A stretch of 6,208 bases of DNA from PBB1 sp031390425 (lineage in GTDB: Bacteria > Pseudomonadota > Gammaproteobacteria > Burkholderiales > Burkholderiaceae_C): positions 1 through 6,208 of the forward strand of contig JANMTL010000169.1 in NCBI GenBank assembly GCA_031390425.1, given 5' to 3'. Positions 1 to 5,621 of the stretch are shown here, piece by piece (the first letter of the stretch is position 1; every line of letters starts with the position of its first letter). Both the position numbers and the translations under genes were made by a program. The notes below the pieces were generated by a model. It did not search any database. It was not told the origin of the DNA and was given only the letters and a program-made list of their open reading frames with translations.

Positions 1-2
1 CC

Positions 3-50
3 GCAGCGCTGAATCGGCTGATCGAAGACATTCAGGAAGTACTGGGATAG
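3..50 (+). CDS. 3' end of an unidentified plus-strand gene (partial)
   Basis: Reading from position 3 gives 15 sense codons, AALNRLIEDIQEVLG, followed by TAG at 48-50. The stretch is amphipathic and helix-like and uses the GC-rich codons seen in the rest of the window, so it is plausibly the C-terminal helix of a protein that begins outside the window. It is far too short to name a family. It converges on the minus-strand gene that ends at 220. Confidence 0.45.
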   Translation, partial: AALNRLIEDIQEVLG

Positions 51-219
51 CAAGGACGACGGTGCGAGGAGCACCCCCCTGAACCGCACCCATCGCTTGC
101 GTACGGCGAAGGTGTATGTCGTTTTCGATCGGTGGCCACGCCCACCAGGTCAAGCGCCGGGCCAGGCCGCGCCGCGGTCACGAAAAAGGGGCGACGGGGC
201 GTGTCAGGATCAGACCCGA
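51..219. other. Convergent intergenic region with two short hairpins, no clear terminator
   Basis: This gap separates the end of the partial plus-strand gene from the stop codon of the minus-strand gene at 220. It holds two perfect 5-bp stems: GGTGC-gagga-GCACC at 61-75 and GGTGG-ccacgc-CCACC at 131-146. Neither is followed by a T tract on either strand, so they are not convincing intrinsic terminators. A run of five A at 183-187 (T on the minus strand) has no stem before it. Termination here may be Rho-dependent. Nothing else is recognisable. Confidence 0.3.
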
Positions 220-1203
220 TCAGGCCACGAACCAGGGCCGCAGTTCTTCGGGCCGCTGGCGCACGTAGGCGAGCACCTGGCGGCGTTTTTCGGGGCCGCG
301 CTTGCCGTCTTCGTCGTTCGCCGTGTCGCCGAAGGATTCCGGCTCGACATCGCCGATGCGTTCGTAGATGCCGCGCCAGAGTTTTTTCAAACCGTGCGTG
401 GAGACTTCGAGCACGGGCAGCAAGGCCTCGTCGATGTCGTCGAACAGCGCGTACCAAAGCAGCCGGCGCTGCGTGGCGCTGAAGCGAAATCGCGGTGGCT
501 GGTGCTCGAAGCAGTTGCGCGCGGGCGTGCCGGGCAGGCGGCGGCGAGCGTCTTCGCGCGTCAGCGCGTACAAGGCCGGGCGCAGCGTGGGGTCGATCTC
601 GCGCAGTTGCTCGGCGTCGGCCAGCGGGCGCAGGTCGAAGCCGCTGCTCAGCGCGATCGGCTCGGCAGCGGCACTGTTTTCGTAGTACAGCGCACGCAAC
701 TGGTAGCCGTCGTGGAAAACACGGAAGGTGTCGTTCGCGCTCGCCACCACCTTGTGCACATACGGGTCGTTCAGGTCGGTGCGCCGCATCGAGTAGTGCA
801 GCACCATCAGCACCAGTTCGCCACGCGCGTTGTCCAGACCGATCTCGCGGTCGGTCATCGGCACGAGTTTGCCGTTGAGCAAAGCTTCGTAGACGCGGCG
901 ACAAACGTAGGCGCGCGGGGCGGTGTCGAGCGCCAAATCGCGCACCATGGCCTGCGGCAATACGATCGTCACGCCCCAGGCCTGGATGCGCTGGCCCGCG
1001 GGCAATGCGCTGTCTTCCATGACCCCGCTGATGAGCGACGGTTCATGCAACAGGCGCGCCCACAGAGCCGGCAGCGCGGCATGCTGCGCGGGGGTGAGGC
1101 CGAGGTGCGGCGGCATGAGGCCGAGGCATTCGGTCAGGTCACGCGCATGCAGCGTGCGAAAGCGCAGGCGCGGCCGGTGGTTTGGCGGCAGCGTGCTGTT
1201 CAT
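220..1203 (-). CDS. GNAT-like / LuxR-type helix-turn-helix protein, downstream member of a tandem pair
   Basis: This is a 327-residue predicted transcriptional regulator. Residues about 239-285 (FSATQRRLLWYALFD...VSTHGLKKLWRGIYERI) match the layout of a LuxR-type HTH: an S/T-x-x-Q/E-x-x-hydrophobic first helix, then S-T-H-x-L-K-K-L in the place of the DNA-contacting helix. A charged tail follows (residues 298-324, DEDGKRGPEKRR...EELRPW). The N-terminal 190 residues begin with an R-x-x-T-x-x-D-L motif, then have VMED at 61-64 and FHDGYQL at 163-169, a pattern reminiscent of GNAT acetyltransferase folds; that resemblance is inference. No signal peptide or membrane segment is seen. The ATG overlaps the TGA of the upstream paralog (ATGA at 1200-1203), so translation is probably coupled. 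A weak GGTGG lies upstream. The ligand, target and any enzymatic activity are unknown. Confidence 0.85.
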   Translation of the reverse strand: MNSTLPPNHRPRLRFRTLHARDLTECLGLMPPHLGLTPAQHAALPALWARLLHEPSLISGVMEDSALPAGQRIQAWGVTIVLPQAMVRDLALDTAPRAYVCRRVYEALLNGKLVPMTDREIGLDNARGELVLMVLHYSMRRTDLNDPYVHKVVASANDTFRVFHDGYQLRALYYENSAAAEPIALSSGFDLRPLADAEQLREIDPTLRPALYALTREDARRRLPGTPARNCFEHQPPRFRFSATQRRLLWYALFDDIDEALLPVLEVSTHGLKKLWRGIYERIGDVEPESFGDTANDEDGKRGPEKRRQVLAYVRQRPEELRPWFVA

Positions 1204-2168
1204 GGTTCGGCCACCGCCACCCAGGGCCGCAGTTCTTCGGGCCGCTGGCGCACATAGGCCAGCACCTGCCGGCGCTTTTCGGGGCCGCGCTTGCCGTCTT
1301 CGTCACCTGACGTGTCGCCAAAAAAGCCGGGCTGCTGATCCTGGATGCGTTCGTAGATGCCACGCCAGAGTTTTTTCAGCCCGTGCATCGACACACCCAG
1401 CCGCTGCACCAACGCATCGTCGCTGGCGTCGAACAGCGAGAGCCACAACAACCGGCGCTGCGAAGGCGACAGCCGAAACAGCGGTGGGTGGTGCTCGAAG
1501 ATGTGGCGCACGGTGTTGCCAGGTGCCGTGGCGATGGCTTCAGTGCGGGTCACTCGGTAGTACTGCGGGCACTCGCCGGGCTGCGCTGCCAGCGGCGTTC
1601 CGGCATGCGGGCGGCGCTGGAAACCGGTCGCGAGCATGTAGGGCTCTTTGAGCGCCCGGTTCTCCTGGTAGATCGCCTGTGTGTTGTAGCCCGCGCAGCA
1701 GCTCCGAAAACTCTCGGTGCCCACGATCATCAGGCTCTGCATCAGCGGGTCGCCGAAATCGTTGACCTTCATCTCGAAGTGCAACACCGCCAGGCGGATG
1801 TCGGCCGCCGCGTTGGCCAGGCCGAGCTCGCGTTCGGTCATCGGCTCGTAGCGCCGATCGAGCAAGGCGCGGTAGACGCTGCGCGCGATGAACGGCGCGG
1901 GGGCCGCGTTGAGCCCCAGCTCGGCGACCAGCGCCGGGCGCAGGCACATGCCCACGGCCCACGACACGACCCGCGCGCCGGGCGGCAGCGCCAGGTCTTC
2001 GATCACGGCGCTGATGACCGAAGGTTCGTCGACCAGCGTGGCCAGGAGTTCGGGCAGCTGCGAACGAGTGACCGCGTCGAGCCCGAGCCAGTCGGGAAGC
2101 AGCGCCATGCACTCGGCCAGATCGGCGCGCGTGCTCGGGCGGTGGCGCAGGCGCGGCGCGGGTCGCAA
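1200..2168 (-). CDS. GNAT-like / LuxR-type helix-turn-helix protein, upstream member of a tandem pair
   Basis: This 322-residue protein is collinear over its whole length with the next gene in the operon. Shared landmarks are RxRP-x-T-x-x-DL-x-EC (residues 8-20), EPSVIS-x-VIED (48-58), VYRALL (98-103), PMTERELGLANA (109-120), the HTH at about 231-276 (FRLSPSQRRLLW...VSMHGLKKLWRGIYERI), and a C-terminal tail identical over DEDGKRGPEKRR and onward. The family is predicted to bind DNA through the C-terminal LuxR-like HTH; the N-terminal region, GNAT-like by pattern only, may sense or modify a ligand. The start is TTG at 2168. It is the only usual start codon between the upstream in-frame TGA and the conserved N-terminus, and it aligns with the paralog's start. 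No good Shine-Dalgarno sequence precedes it. A 17-bp inverted repeat lies about 74 bp upstream of the start. Confidence 0.85.
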   Translation of the reverse strand: MRPAPRLRHRPSTRADLAECMALLPDWLGLDAVTRSQLPELLATLVDEPSVISAVIEDLALPPGARVVSWAVGMCLRPALVAELGLNAAPAPFIARSVYRALLDRRYEPMTERELGLANAAADIRLAVLHFEMKVNDFGDPLMQSLMIVGTESFRSCCAGYNTQAIYQENRALKEPYMLATGFQRRPHAGTPLAAQPGECPQYYRVTRTEAIATAPGNTVRHIFEHHPPLFRLSPSQRRLLWLSLFDASDDALVQRLGVSMHGLKKLWRGIYERIQDQQPGFFGDTSGDEDGKRGPEKRRQVLAYVRQRPEELRPWVAVAEP

Positions 2169-2241
2169 TGCGGGTACTGCTGGGGCATCGGGGCGTGGGG
2201 TTCACGGTCGGCAGCGCCCATCGCGCCGGCCGGGACGGGAA

Positions 2242-2258
2242 AATGTTACCCGAACATT
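2242..2258 (-). promoter_or_regulatory. Inverted repeat AATGTT-N5-AACATT, candidate operator/promoter of the tandem regulators
   Basis: A perfect 6-bp inverted repeat (AATGTT, ACCCG, AACATT on the plus strand) sits in the 106-nt gap between the methyltransferase-like gene and the TTG start of the tandem HTH genes. Its core TGTTACCCGAACA also fits the loose T-N11-A pattern. It is a small AT-rich island in GC-rich sequence. On the minus strand TAACAT (2248-2243) could act as a -10 element, with a poor TTGGGG 15 nt upstream as a -35. It lacks the GC-rich stem and T tract of an intrinsic terminator, so an operator is the more likely reading. Confidence 0.4.
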
Positions 2259-2274
2259 CCGCGCCCCAAGCGCC

Positions 2275-3168
2275 TTACTTGTGGGCGATGGCTGCGCTGG
2301 CGGTCTCGCCGAGCGCCATCACGTCGCTGCGCGCGAAGCCGGCGCCGCGGCACCAGGCATCGAAGTCCGACGCGCTGAAGCCGCATGCATCACCCGCGCC
2401 GAGCCGCGCATCGAGCGAGGCCAGCAGCGCGAACAGGTTGTGGCGCCGGGCGGCGTCGATCAAGGGACCGATCGCCACGATGCAGCCGCCGCCGGCCAGC
2501 GCGGCATGGCTGCGCCGGATCCATTCGAGCCGGGTTTCGGCGCTGCACGTGTGCAGCAGGCCGATCACCACGATCACGTCCACCGCTTGCCAGGGCTCGT
2601 GTAGATCGGAGGCTCGGCACGTGAGCTGCGGGTGCTGCGCGGCGAGCCGGCGGGCGAGTTCATCGGCACCCACGCCGATGCAGACCAGGCTTCGGTGGGT
2701 CGAGAAGTCGAAACGCGCGACGAAGGCGTCGAGCGCGGTGACGGGGATGGCGCTCGACTCGGCGGCGGGCGCGGCGGGCGCCGCGACGCCCGGAACGGCC
2801 TGTGCGGCCCGCAGCGCGGCGCCGAGTTCGGCCCAGCTGCCGTATGAACGCGCGTTGGCCGATTCGAGCACCGCACCGATGTAGGCCGGGCTGCGCCGGT
2901 CGAGAAAGTGGCCGGCTTCGCGCGTGTTGAGGTACACGGCCCGTTCGTCGTCGCCTTCGCGGTCGATCATGCCCATCGCGACCAGGGCGTCGAGCAGGTC
3001 GGGCGCGGCGCGTGCGTCCAGCGCCAGCGCGCGGCACAGCTGAAACGAACTGCGCGGGCCGCGGCCGAGCTCGGTGAACAGCCCGAGTTCGACCGCTGCG
3101 AGCAAGGCCTTGGCCGCTCGGAAGCCGAAGCCCGCCTGCAGCAGGCGGTCTGGCGAGAGCGTGTGCAT
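2275..3168 (-). CDS. O-methyltransferase-family protein with degenerate cofactor motif
   Basis: The 297-residue protein opens with a winged-helix dimerisation domain typical of hydroxyindole/plant-type O-methyltransferases (residues about 7-105: LLQAGFGFRAAKALLAAVELGLF, then PDLLDALVAMGMIDR, NTREAGHFLDRRSP, YIGAVLESANARSYGSW). The Rossmann-like domain follows: LVCIGVGAD (161-169) at the motif I position, DVIVVIGLLHTCSAE (197-211) at the post-II/IV region, and AALAGGGCIVAIGPLID (222-238), equivalent to the usual A-L-x-P-G-G strand and turn. The usual acidic residue and glycine pattern of motif I (D-x-G-G-G-x-G) are altered to C-I-G-V-G-A-D. Only about 27 residues separate motif I from DVIVV, shorter than usual, and total length is below the roughly 330-350 typical of the family. 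SAM binding is therefore doubtful. The ATG is 9 nt after the stop of the upstream LuxR-type regulator, with GAGAG overlapping that stop, which indicates cotranscription. Substrate unknown. Confidence 0.85.
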   Translation of the reverse strand: MHTLSPDRLLQAGFGFRAAKALLAAVELGLFTELGRGPRSSFQLCRALALDARAAPDLLDALVAMGMIDREGDDERAVYLNTREAGHFLDRRSPAYIGAVLESANARSYGSWAELGAALRAAQAVPGVAAPAAPAAESSAIPVTALDAFVARFDFSTHRSLVCIGVGADELARRLAAQHPQLTCRASDLHEPWQAVDVIVVIGLLHTCSAETRLEWIRRSHAALAGGGCIVAIGPLIDAARRHNLFALLASLDARLGAGDACGFSASDFDAWCRGAGFARSDVMALGETASAAIAHK

Positions 3169-3177
3169 GCCGCGCTC

Positions 3178-3645
3178 TCAGCCTCGCGGCACCACTTGCT
3201 GCGCCTGCCACCACGCTGCGGCCTGGCCGCGCGAGCTCGCACCGAGCTTGTCGAGCAGGTTCGCGACATGGCGCTTGACGGTGTGCGGGCTGAGTTCGAG
3301 CGAACGTGCGATCACCTTGTTGCTCTCGCCGGCGGCGATGCGCTGCAGCACCTCGTGTTCGCGCGCGCTCAAGCGCGCCGGTGCCAGTGGTGCCGCACTG
3401 GAGGCCGGCGTGGCAGCAGGCGCAACGACGCTCGCGTGCGGCGCCACCGGCTCGGCCACGAGCGCGGAGCGCATGCCCGGGTGCGACCGCAAGCGCACCA
3501 GCGTTTCGCTCAGCACCTGCCACAGCGTGGCCTGCAAGTCGGGGGCGAACTGCGGGTGGCTGGCCGCACCGAGCAGCGCGTCGGGTGCGGCAAAGGGCCA
3601 CAGCGCAGCGCTGTGCGGCGTCGATTCGATGAGCCTGTCGTTCAC
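3178..3645 (-). CDS. Small LuxR-type transcriptional regulator
   Basis: With the GTG start at 3645 the protein has 155 residues. Residues about 91-148 are a canonical LuxR-type HTH: LSAREHEVLQRIAAGESNK, then VIARSLELSPHTVKRHVANLL, then DKLGASSRGQAA. The conserved early Glu, the I-A-x-x-L step and the T-V-K-x-H recognition helix are all present. Residues 65-90 are an Ala/Pro-rich linker. The first 60 residues are partly helical and match no receiver or autoinducer-binding domain I can recognise; there is no phospho-acceptor pattern. An in-frame ATG at 3708 would add 21 residues, but CAGGAG lies 7 nt before the GTG, so the shorter form is preferred. The gene is followed after 9 nt by the methyltransferase-like gene and faces the lipoprotein gene across a 282-nt divergent region, a common place for a self- and neighbour-regulating protein. 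Confidence 0.88.
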   Translation of the reverse strand: MNDRLIESTPHSAALWPFAAPDALLGAASHPQFAPDLQATLWQVLSETLVRLRSHPGMRSALVAEPVAPHASVVAPAATPASSAAPLAPARLSAREHEVLQRIAAGESNKVIARSLELSPHTVKRHVANLLDKLGASSRGQAAAWWQAQQVVPRG

Positions 3646-3652
3646 GGCTTTA

Positions 3653-3658
3653 CTCCTG
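3653..3658 (-). promoter_or_regulatory. Ribosome binding site fixing the GTG start of the LuxR-type regulator
   Basis: On the minus strand CAGGAG is followed by 7 nt (TAAAGCC) and then GTG at 3645-3643. This is the best Shine-Dalgarno match among the minus-strand genes. It decides against the longer in-frame ATG at 3708, which lies upstream of this site. Confidence 0.75.
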
Positions 3659-3720
3659 AAGGGGTGGGGTGCTTCTCGACCCATGGCACGCATCGTAGGC
3701 AGCCGCACAGGAGCCGTCGA

Positions 3721-3749
3721 TGCTCAAAAAGAGACTGCTCTAAAAGAGC
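3721..3749. repeat. Tandem dyad TGCTC(A/T)AAAAGAG, candidate operator
   Basis: TGCTCAAAAAGAG (3721-3733) and TGCTCTAAAAGAG (3736-3748) match at 12 of 13 positions, with starts 15 bp apart. The second copy is a perfect dyad, GCTCT-aaa-AGAGC (3737-3749); the first is a weaker one (CTC-aaaaa-GAG). They lie about 76 bp upstream of the regulator's start and about 180 bp upstream of the lipoprotein's. Tandem dyads in a divergent promoter region suggest a protein-binding site. No T tract follows, so a terminator is unlikely. Confidence 0.45.
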
Positions 3750-3769
3750 CCCCGCTTCACCACCAGCGC

Positions 3770-3813
3770 GGCCGATGGAGCCATGGCACCGCGTGCCGCT
3801 GGCTCCTTTGGCC
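3770..3813. repeat. 44-bp imperfect dyad / potential strong hairpin
   Basis: The left arm GGCCGA (3770-3775), GGAGCC (3777-3782), GGCAC (3785-3789) pairs with GTGCC (3793-3797), GGCTCC (3801-3806), TTGGCC (3808-3813). This gives 17 base pairs including one G-U, with a single T-T mismatch, one small internal loop and a 3-nt apical loop. No gene ends here on either strand, so it is either a leader structure or a large DNA dyad. Function unknown. Confidence 0.45.
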
Positions 3814-3841
3814 GATGCGCGGATCGGGGCCGATTTCCAGA

Positions 3842-3899
3842 GTTCACCGCAGTCGTTTCTCAGACCCGGTGAACGACGCCTTCCCTCCACGACACCGGG
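3842..3899 (+). promoter_or_regulatory. Overlapping alternative inverted repeats before the lipoprotein gene
   Basis: A central arm CCCGGTGAAC (3865-3874) can pair upstream with GTTCACC (3842-3848; 7 bp, 19-nt spacer) or downstream with CACCGGG (3893-3899; 7 bp, 21-nt spacer). A third option is GTCGTT (3852-3857) with AACGAC (3872-3877). The pairings share bases and so exclude each other. The downstream stem ends 15 nt before the AAGGA ribosome binding site. This might be a regulatory leader, but short inverted repeats are frequent in GC-rich DNA. Confidence 0.3.
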
Positions 3900-3927
3900 C
3901 TCGCACACCCCCCCAAGGACACGAACC

Positions 3928-5589
3928 ATGAAATTGCACAACCCCCTTCGAAGGTCGATGCTCGGCGCCACGCTGGCGCTGCTGACCGCGCTTGCCGCCT
4001 GCGGTGGCGGCGGATCGAGCGACACCGACTCGACCCCAACCGGCACCACCCCGCCGCCCGCCACGGCGAACTTCACCCTCGCACTCTCGGCCTCGAAAGC
4101 GCTGATCCTGCAGGGCACGAGCGTCACGCTCGACGCCACCGTGACTCGCAGCGCCGGCTTCACCGGTGCCGTGGCGCTGGCAGTGACCGGCTTGCCGAAC
4201 GGCGTGAGCGCGAACGCGGTCACGATCGAAAGCGGCGCCACCACGAAACAGATCACGCTGACCGCCGACGCCACCGCACCGCATTCGCTGCCGACCGCTG
4301 CAAGCGTGAAGGGCAGCTCGGGCAGCGTTTCGGCACAACAGGCGATCACGGTCACCGTGCGTGGCGTTGCGGGCGCGCTCGACACCAGCTTTGCCAGCGG
4401 CGGCAAACAGATCACCCCCGTCGGCGTGACCGACGACTACGCGAACGCCATGGTGATCCAGCCCGACGGCCGCATCCTCGTCGGCGGGTACAGCAACGGC
4501 ACCAGCACCGACTTTGCGCTGGTGCGCAACCTGCGCGACGGCGGCCTGGACCCGAGCTTCGGCACGGCCGGCAAGGTCACGACCGCGATCGGCACCGGCA
4601 GCGACGTGGCCAACGCGATCGCCTTGCAGGCCGACGGCAAGATCCTGCTCGCCGGTTCGACGGTCGTGGAGGCCAAGGGCAAGAGCTTCGCCGTGGCGCG
4701 CTACAACGCCGACGGCAGCCTCGACGCCGGCTTCGGCAGTGGCGGCAAGGTGGTCACTTCGTTCGGCAGCCAGTCCGACGAGGCCTTTGCCATGGCCGTG
4801 CAGCCCGACGGCAAGATCGTGGTCGGCGGCCACACCAGCGGCTTCGGCCGCGGGGTGGACTTCGCGCTCGCCCGCTACAACAGCGACGGCAGCCTGGACG
4901 CCGGCTTCGGCAACGGCGGCAAGGTCGTCACCGCGATCGTCGGGCTCGACGGGCGCGACTCGGTCTACGCGCTGGCACTGCAGACGATCGCCGGCCAGAC
5001 CCACATCGTGGCCGTCGGCGGCGAAGGCGACTTCATCGTCACGCGCTACAAGCCCAACGGCGATGTCGACCCGGCCTTCGGCATCGGCGCGCGGCTCGAC
5101 GGCTTCTTCGATTCGATCATCGGCGCGGCGCGTGCCGTGATCGTCACGCCCGACAACAAGATCGTGATCGCCGGCCACACGATGCACGACCACGCCGTGG
5201 TGCAGCTCACCGAATCGGGCCAGCGCGACCCGGCCTTCGGTGGTGGCACCGGCTACGTGGTCACCCGCGTCAGAACCAACAACTGGAACGAAGCGACCGC
5301 GGTCACGCAACAGGCCGACGGCAAGCTCGTCGTCGGTGGCTGGGTCTATGCGGGCAAGGGTTCGAGCGGCGACTTCGTGCTGATGCGCCTGGGCAGCGAC
5401 GGCGTGCTCGATGCCGGCTTCGGCAACGCCGGCATCGTCATCACCGCCGTGGCGCCGGGCCTGAAGGACGACGGCGCCCGGGCCCTTGCGCTGCAGATCG
5501 ACGACCGCATTCCAACCGTGCGCAGCATCCTGGCCGGCTCAGCCAACGACGCCAACTACGACTTCGCACTGACGAGGTACTGGCACTGA
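3928..5589 (+). CDS. Delta-60 repeat lipoprotein, predicted seven-bladed propeller
   Basis: The 553-residue protein starts at ATG 3928, 8 nt after AAGGA. Residues 1-24 are a lipoprotein signal peptide (basic MKLHNPLRR, hydrophobic core, lipobox L-A-A-C) with the acylated Cys at 25; Gly at +2 favours outer-membrane sorting. A Gly/Ser/Thr/Pro-rich linker spans about 26-48. Residues 49-147 form an Ig-like beta domain (FTLALSASKALILQGTSVTL...GLPNGVSANAVTI). Residues 149-553 are seven consecutive delta-60 repeats of 53-62 residues, starting at 149, 205, 263, 321, 378, 431 and 492. Each begins G-x-x-D-x-x-F-G; most carry an A-D-G-K-I/PDGKI-hydrophobic-GG motif and end near F-x-hydrophobic-x-R-Y. 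Repeats 4 and 7 lack the PDGKI core. Seven repeats fit a closed beta-propeller, usually a binding scaffold; I see no catalytic signature. The open frame extends upstream to 2908, but that part is antisense to the minus-strand genes and has no signal sequence. Confidence 0.92.
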   Translation: MKLHNPLRRSMLGATLALLTALAACGGGGSSDTDSTPTGTTPPPATANFTLALSASKALILQGTSVTLDATVTRSAGFTGAVALAVTGLPNGVSANAVTIESGATTKQITLTADATAPHSLPTAASVKGSSGSVSAQQAITVTVRGVAGALDTSFASGGKQITPVGVTDDYANAMVIQPDGRILVGGYSNGTSTDFALVRNLRDGGLDPSFGTAGKVTTAIGTGSDVANAIALQADGKILLAGSTVVEAKGKSFAVARYNADGSLDAGFGSGGKVVTSFGSQSDEAFAMAVQPDGKIVVGGHTSGFGRGVDFALARYNSDGSLDAGFGNGGKVVTAIVGLDGRDSVYALALQTIAGQTHIVAVGGEGDFIVTRYKPNGDVDPAFGIGARLDGFFDSIIGAARAVIVTPDNKIVIAGHTMHDHAVVQLTESGQRDPAFGGGTGYVVTRVRTNNWNEATAVTQQADGKLVVGGWVYAGKGSSGDFVLMRLGSDGVLDAGFGNAGIVITAVAPGLKDDGARALALQIDDRIPTVRSILAGSANDANYDFALTRYWH

Positions 5590-5601
5590 GCCGACCGAAG
5601 T

Positions 5602-5621
5602 GGCCCGCTGGAACGCGGGCC
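5602..5621 (+). terminator. GC-rich hairpin after the lipoprotein gene, weak terminator candidate
   Basis: GGCCCGC (5602-5608), a 6-nt loop TGGAAC, and GCGGGCC (5615-5621) form a perfect 7-bp GC stem 12 nt after the lipoprotein stop codon. The position suits a terminator or 3'-end stabilising stem, but the following sequence (CAGGGTCCG) has no T run, so intrinsic termination would be inefficient. Confidence 0.35.

Larger units (their letters stand above)
3646..3927. promoter_or_regulatory. Divergent intergenic region with several dyads
   Basis: This 282-nt region separates the divergent starts of the LuxR-type regulator and the delta-60 lipoprotein. From left to right it holds the regulator's ribosome binding site, a tandem pair of AT-rich dyads (3721-3749), a long imperfect hairpin (3770-3813), a GGCCGAT heptamer present three times (3770, 3810, 3828), and overlapping inverted repeats just before the lipoprotein gene (3842-3899). 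The lipoprotein's own AAGGA is at 3915-3919, 8 nt before its ATG. I could not identify a confident -35/-10 pair on either strand. Confidence 0.6.

Noticed and set aside
97..1257. 386-codon plus-strand open frame
   Set aside because: It is antisense to the conserved HTH paralog at 220-1203, whose homology with its neighbour shows which strand is coding.
3683..3702. Possible sigma-54 promoter starting TGGCACG
   Set aside because: The -24-like half is present but the -12 element (TTGC) is absent at the required spacing.
3646..3708. Longer start (ATG 3708) for the LuxR-type regulator
   Set aside because: The added residues have no recognisable feature, and a strong CAGGAG sits 7 nt before the GTG at 3645.
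2908..3927. In-frame upstream extension of the lipoprotein frame (340 extra codons)
   Set aside because: It is antisense to the methyltransferase-like and LuxR-type genes, and the lipoprotein signal peptide with a good ribosome binding site begins at 3928.
3844..5310. 488-codon minus-strand open frame
   Set aside because: It is the shadow of the repeat-rich lipoprotein gene; its product is low-complexity (Ala, Gly, Val, Asp, Arg) with no domain, and GC-rich DNA often leaves such frames open.
4372..5589. Regular repeats that could suggest a CRISPR-like or tandem DNA array
   Set aside because: The periodicity is at the protein level (53-62 codons) and belongs to delta-60 repeats; there are no identical short repeats with unique spacers.
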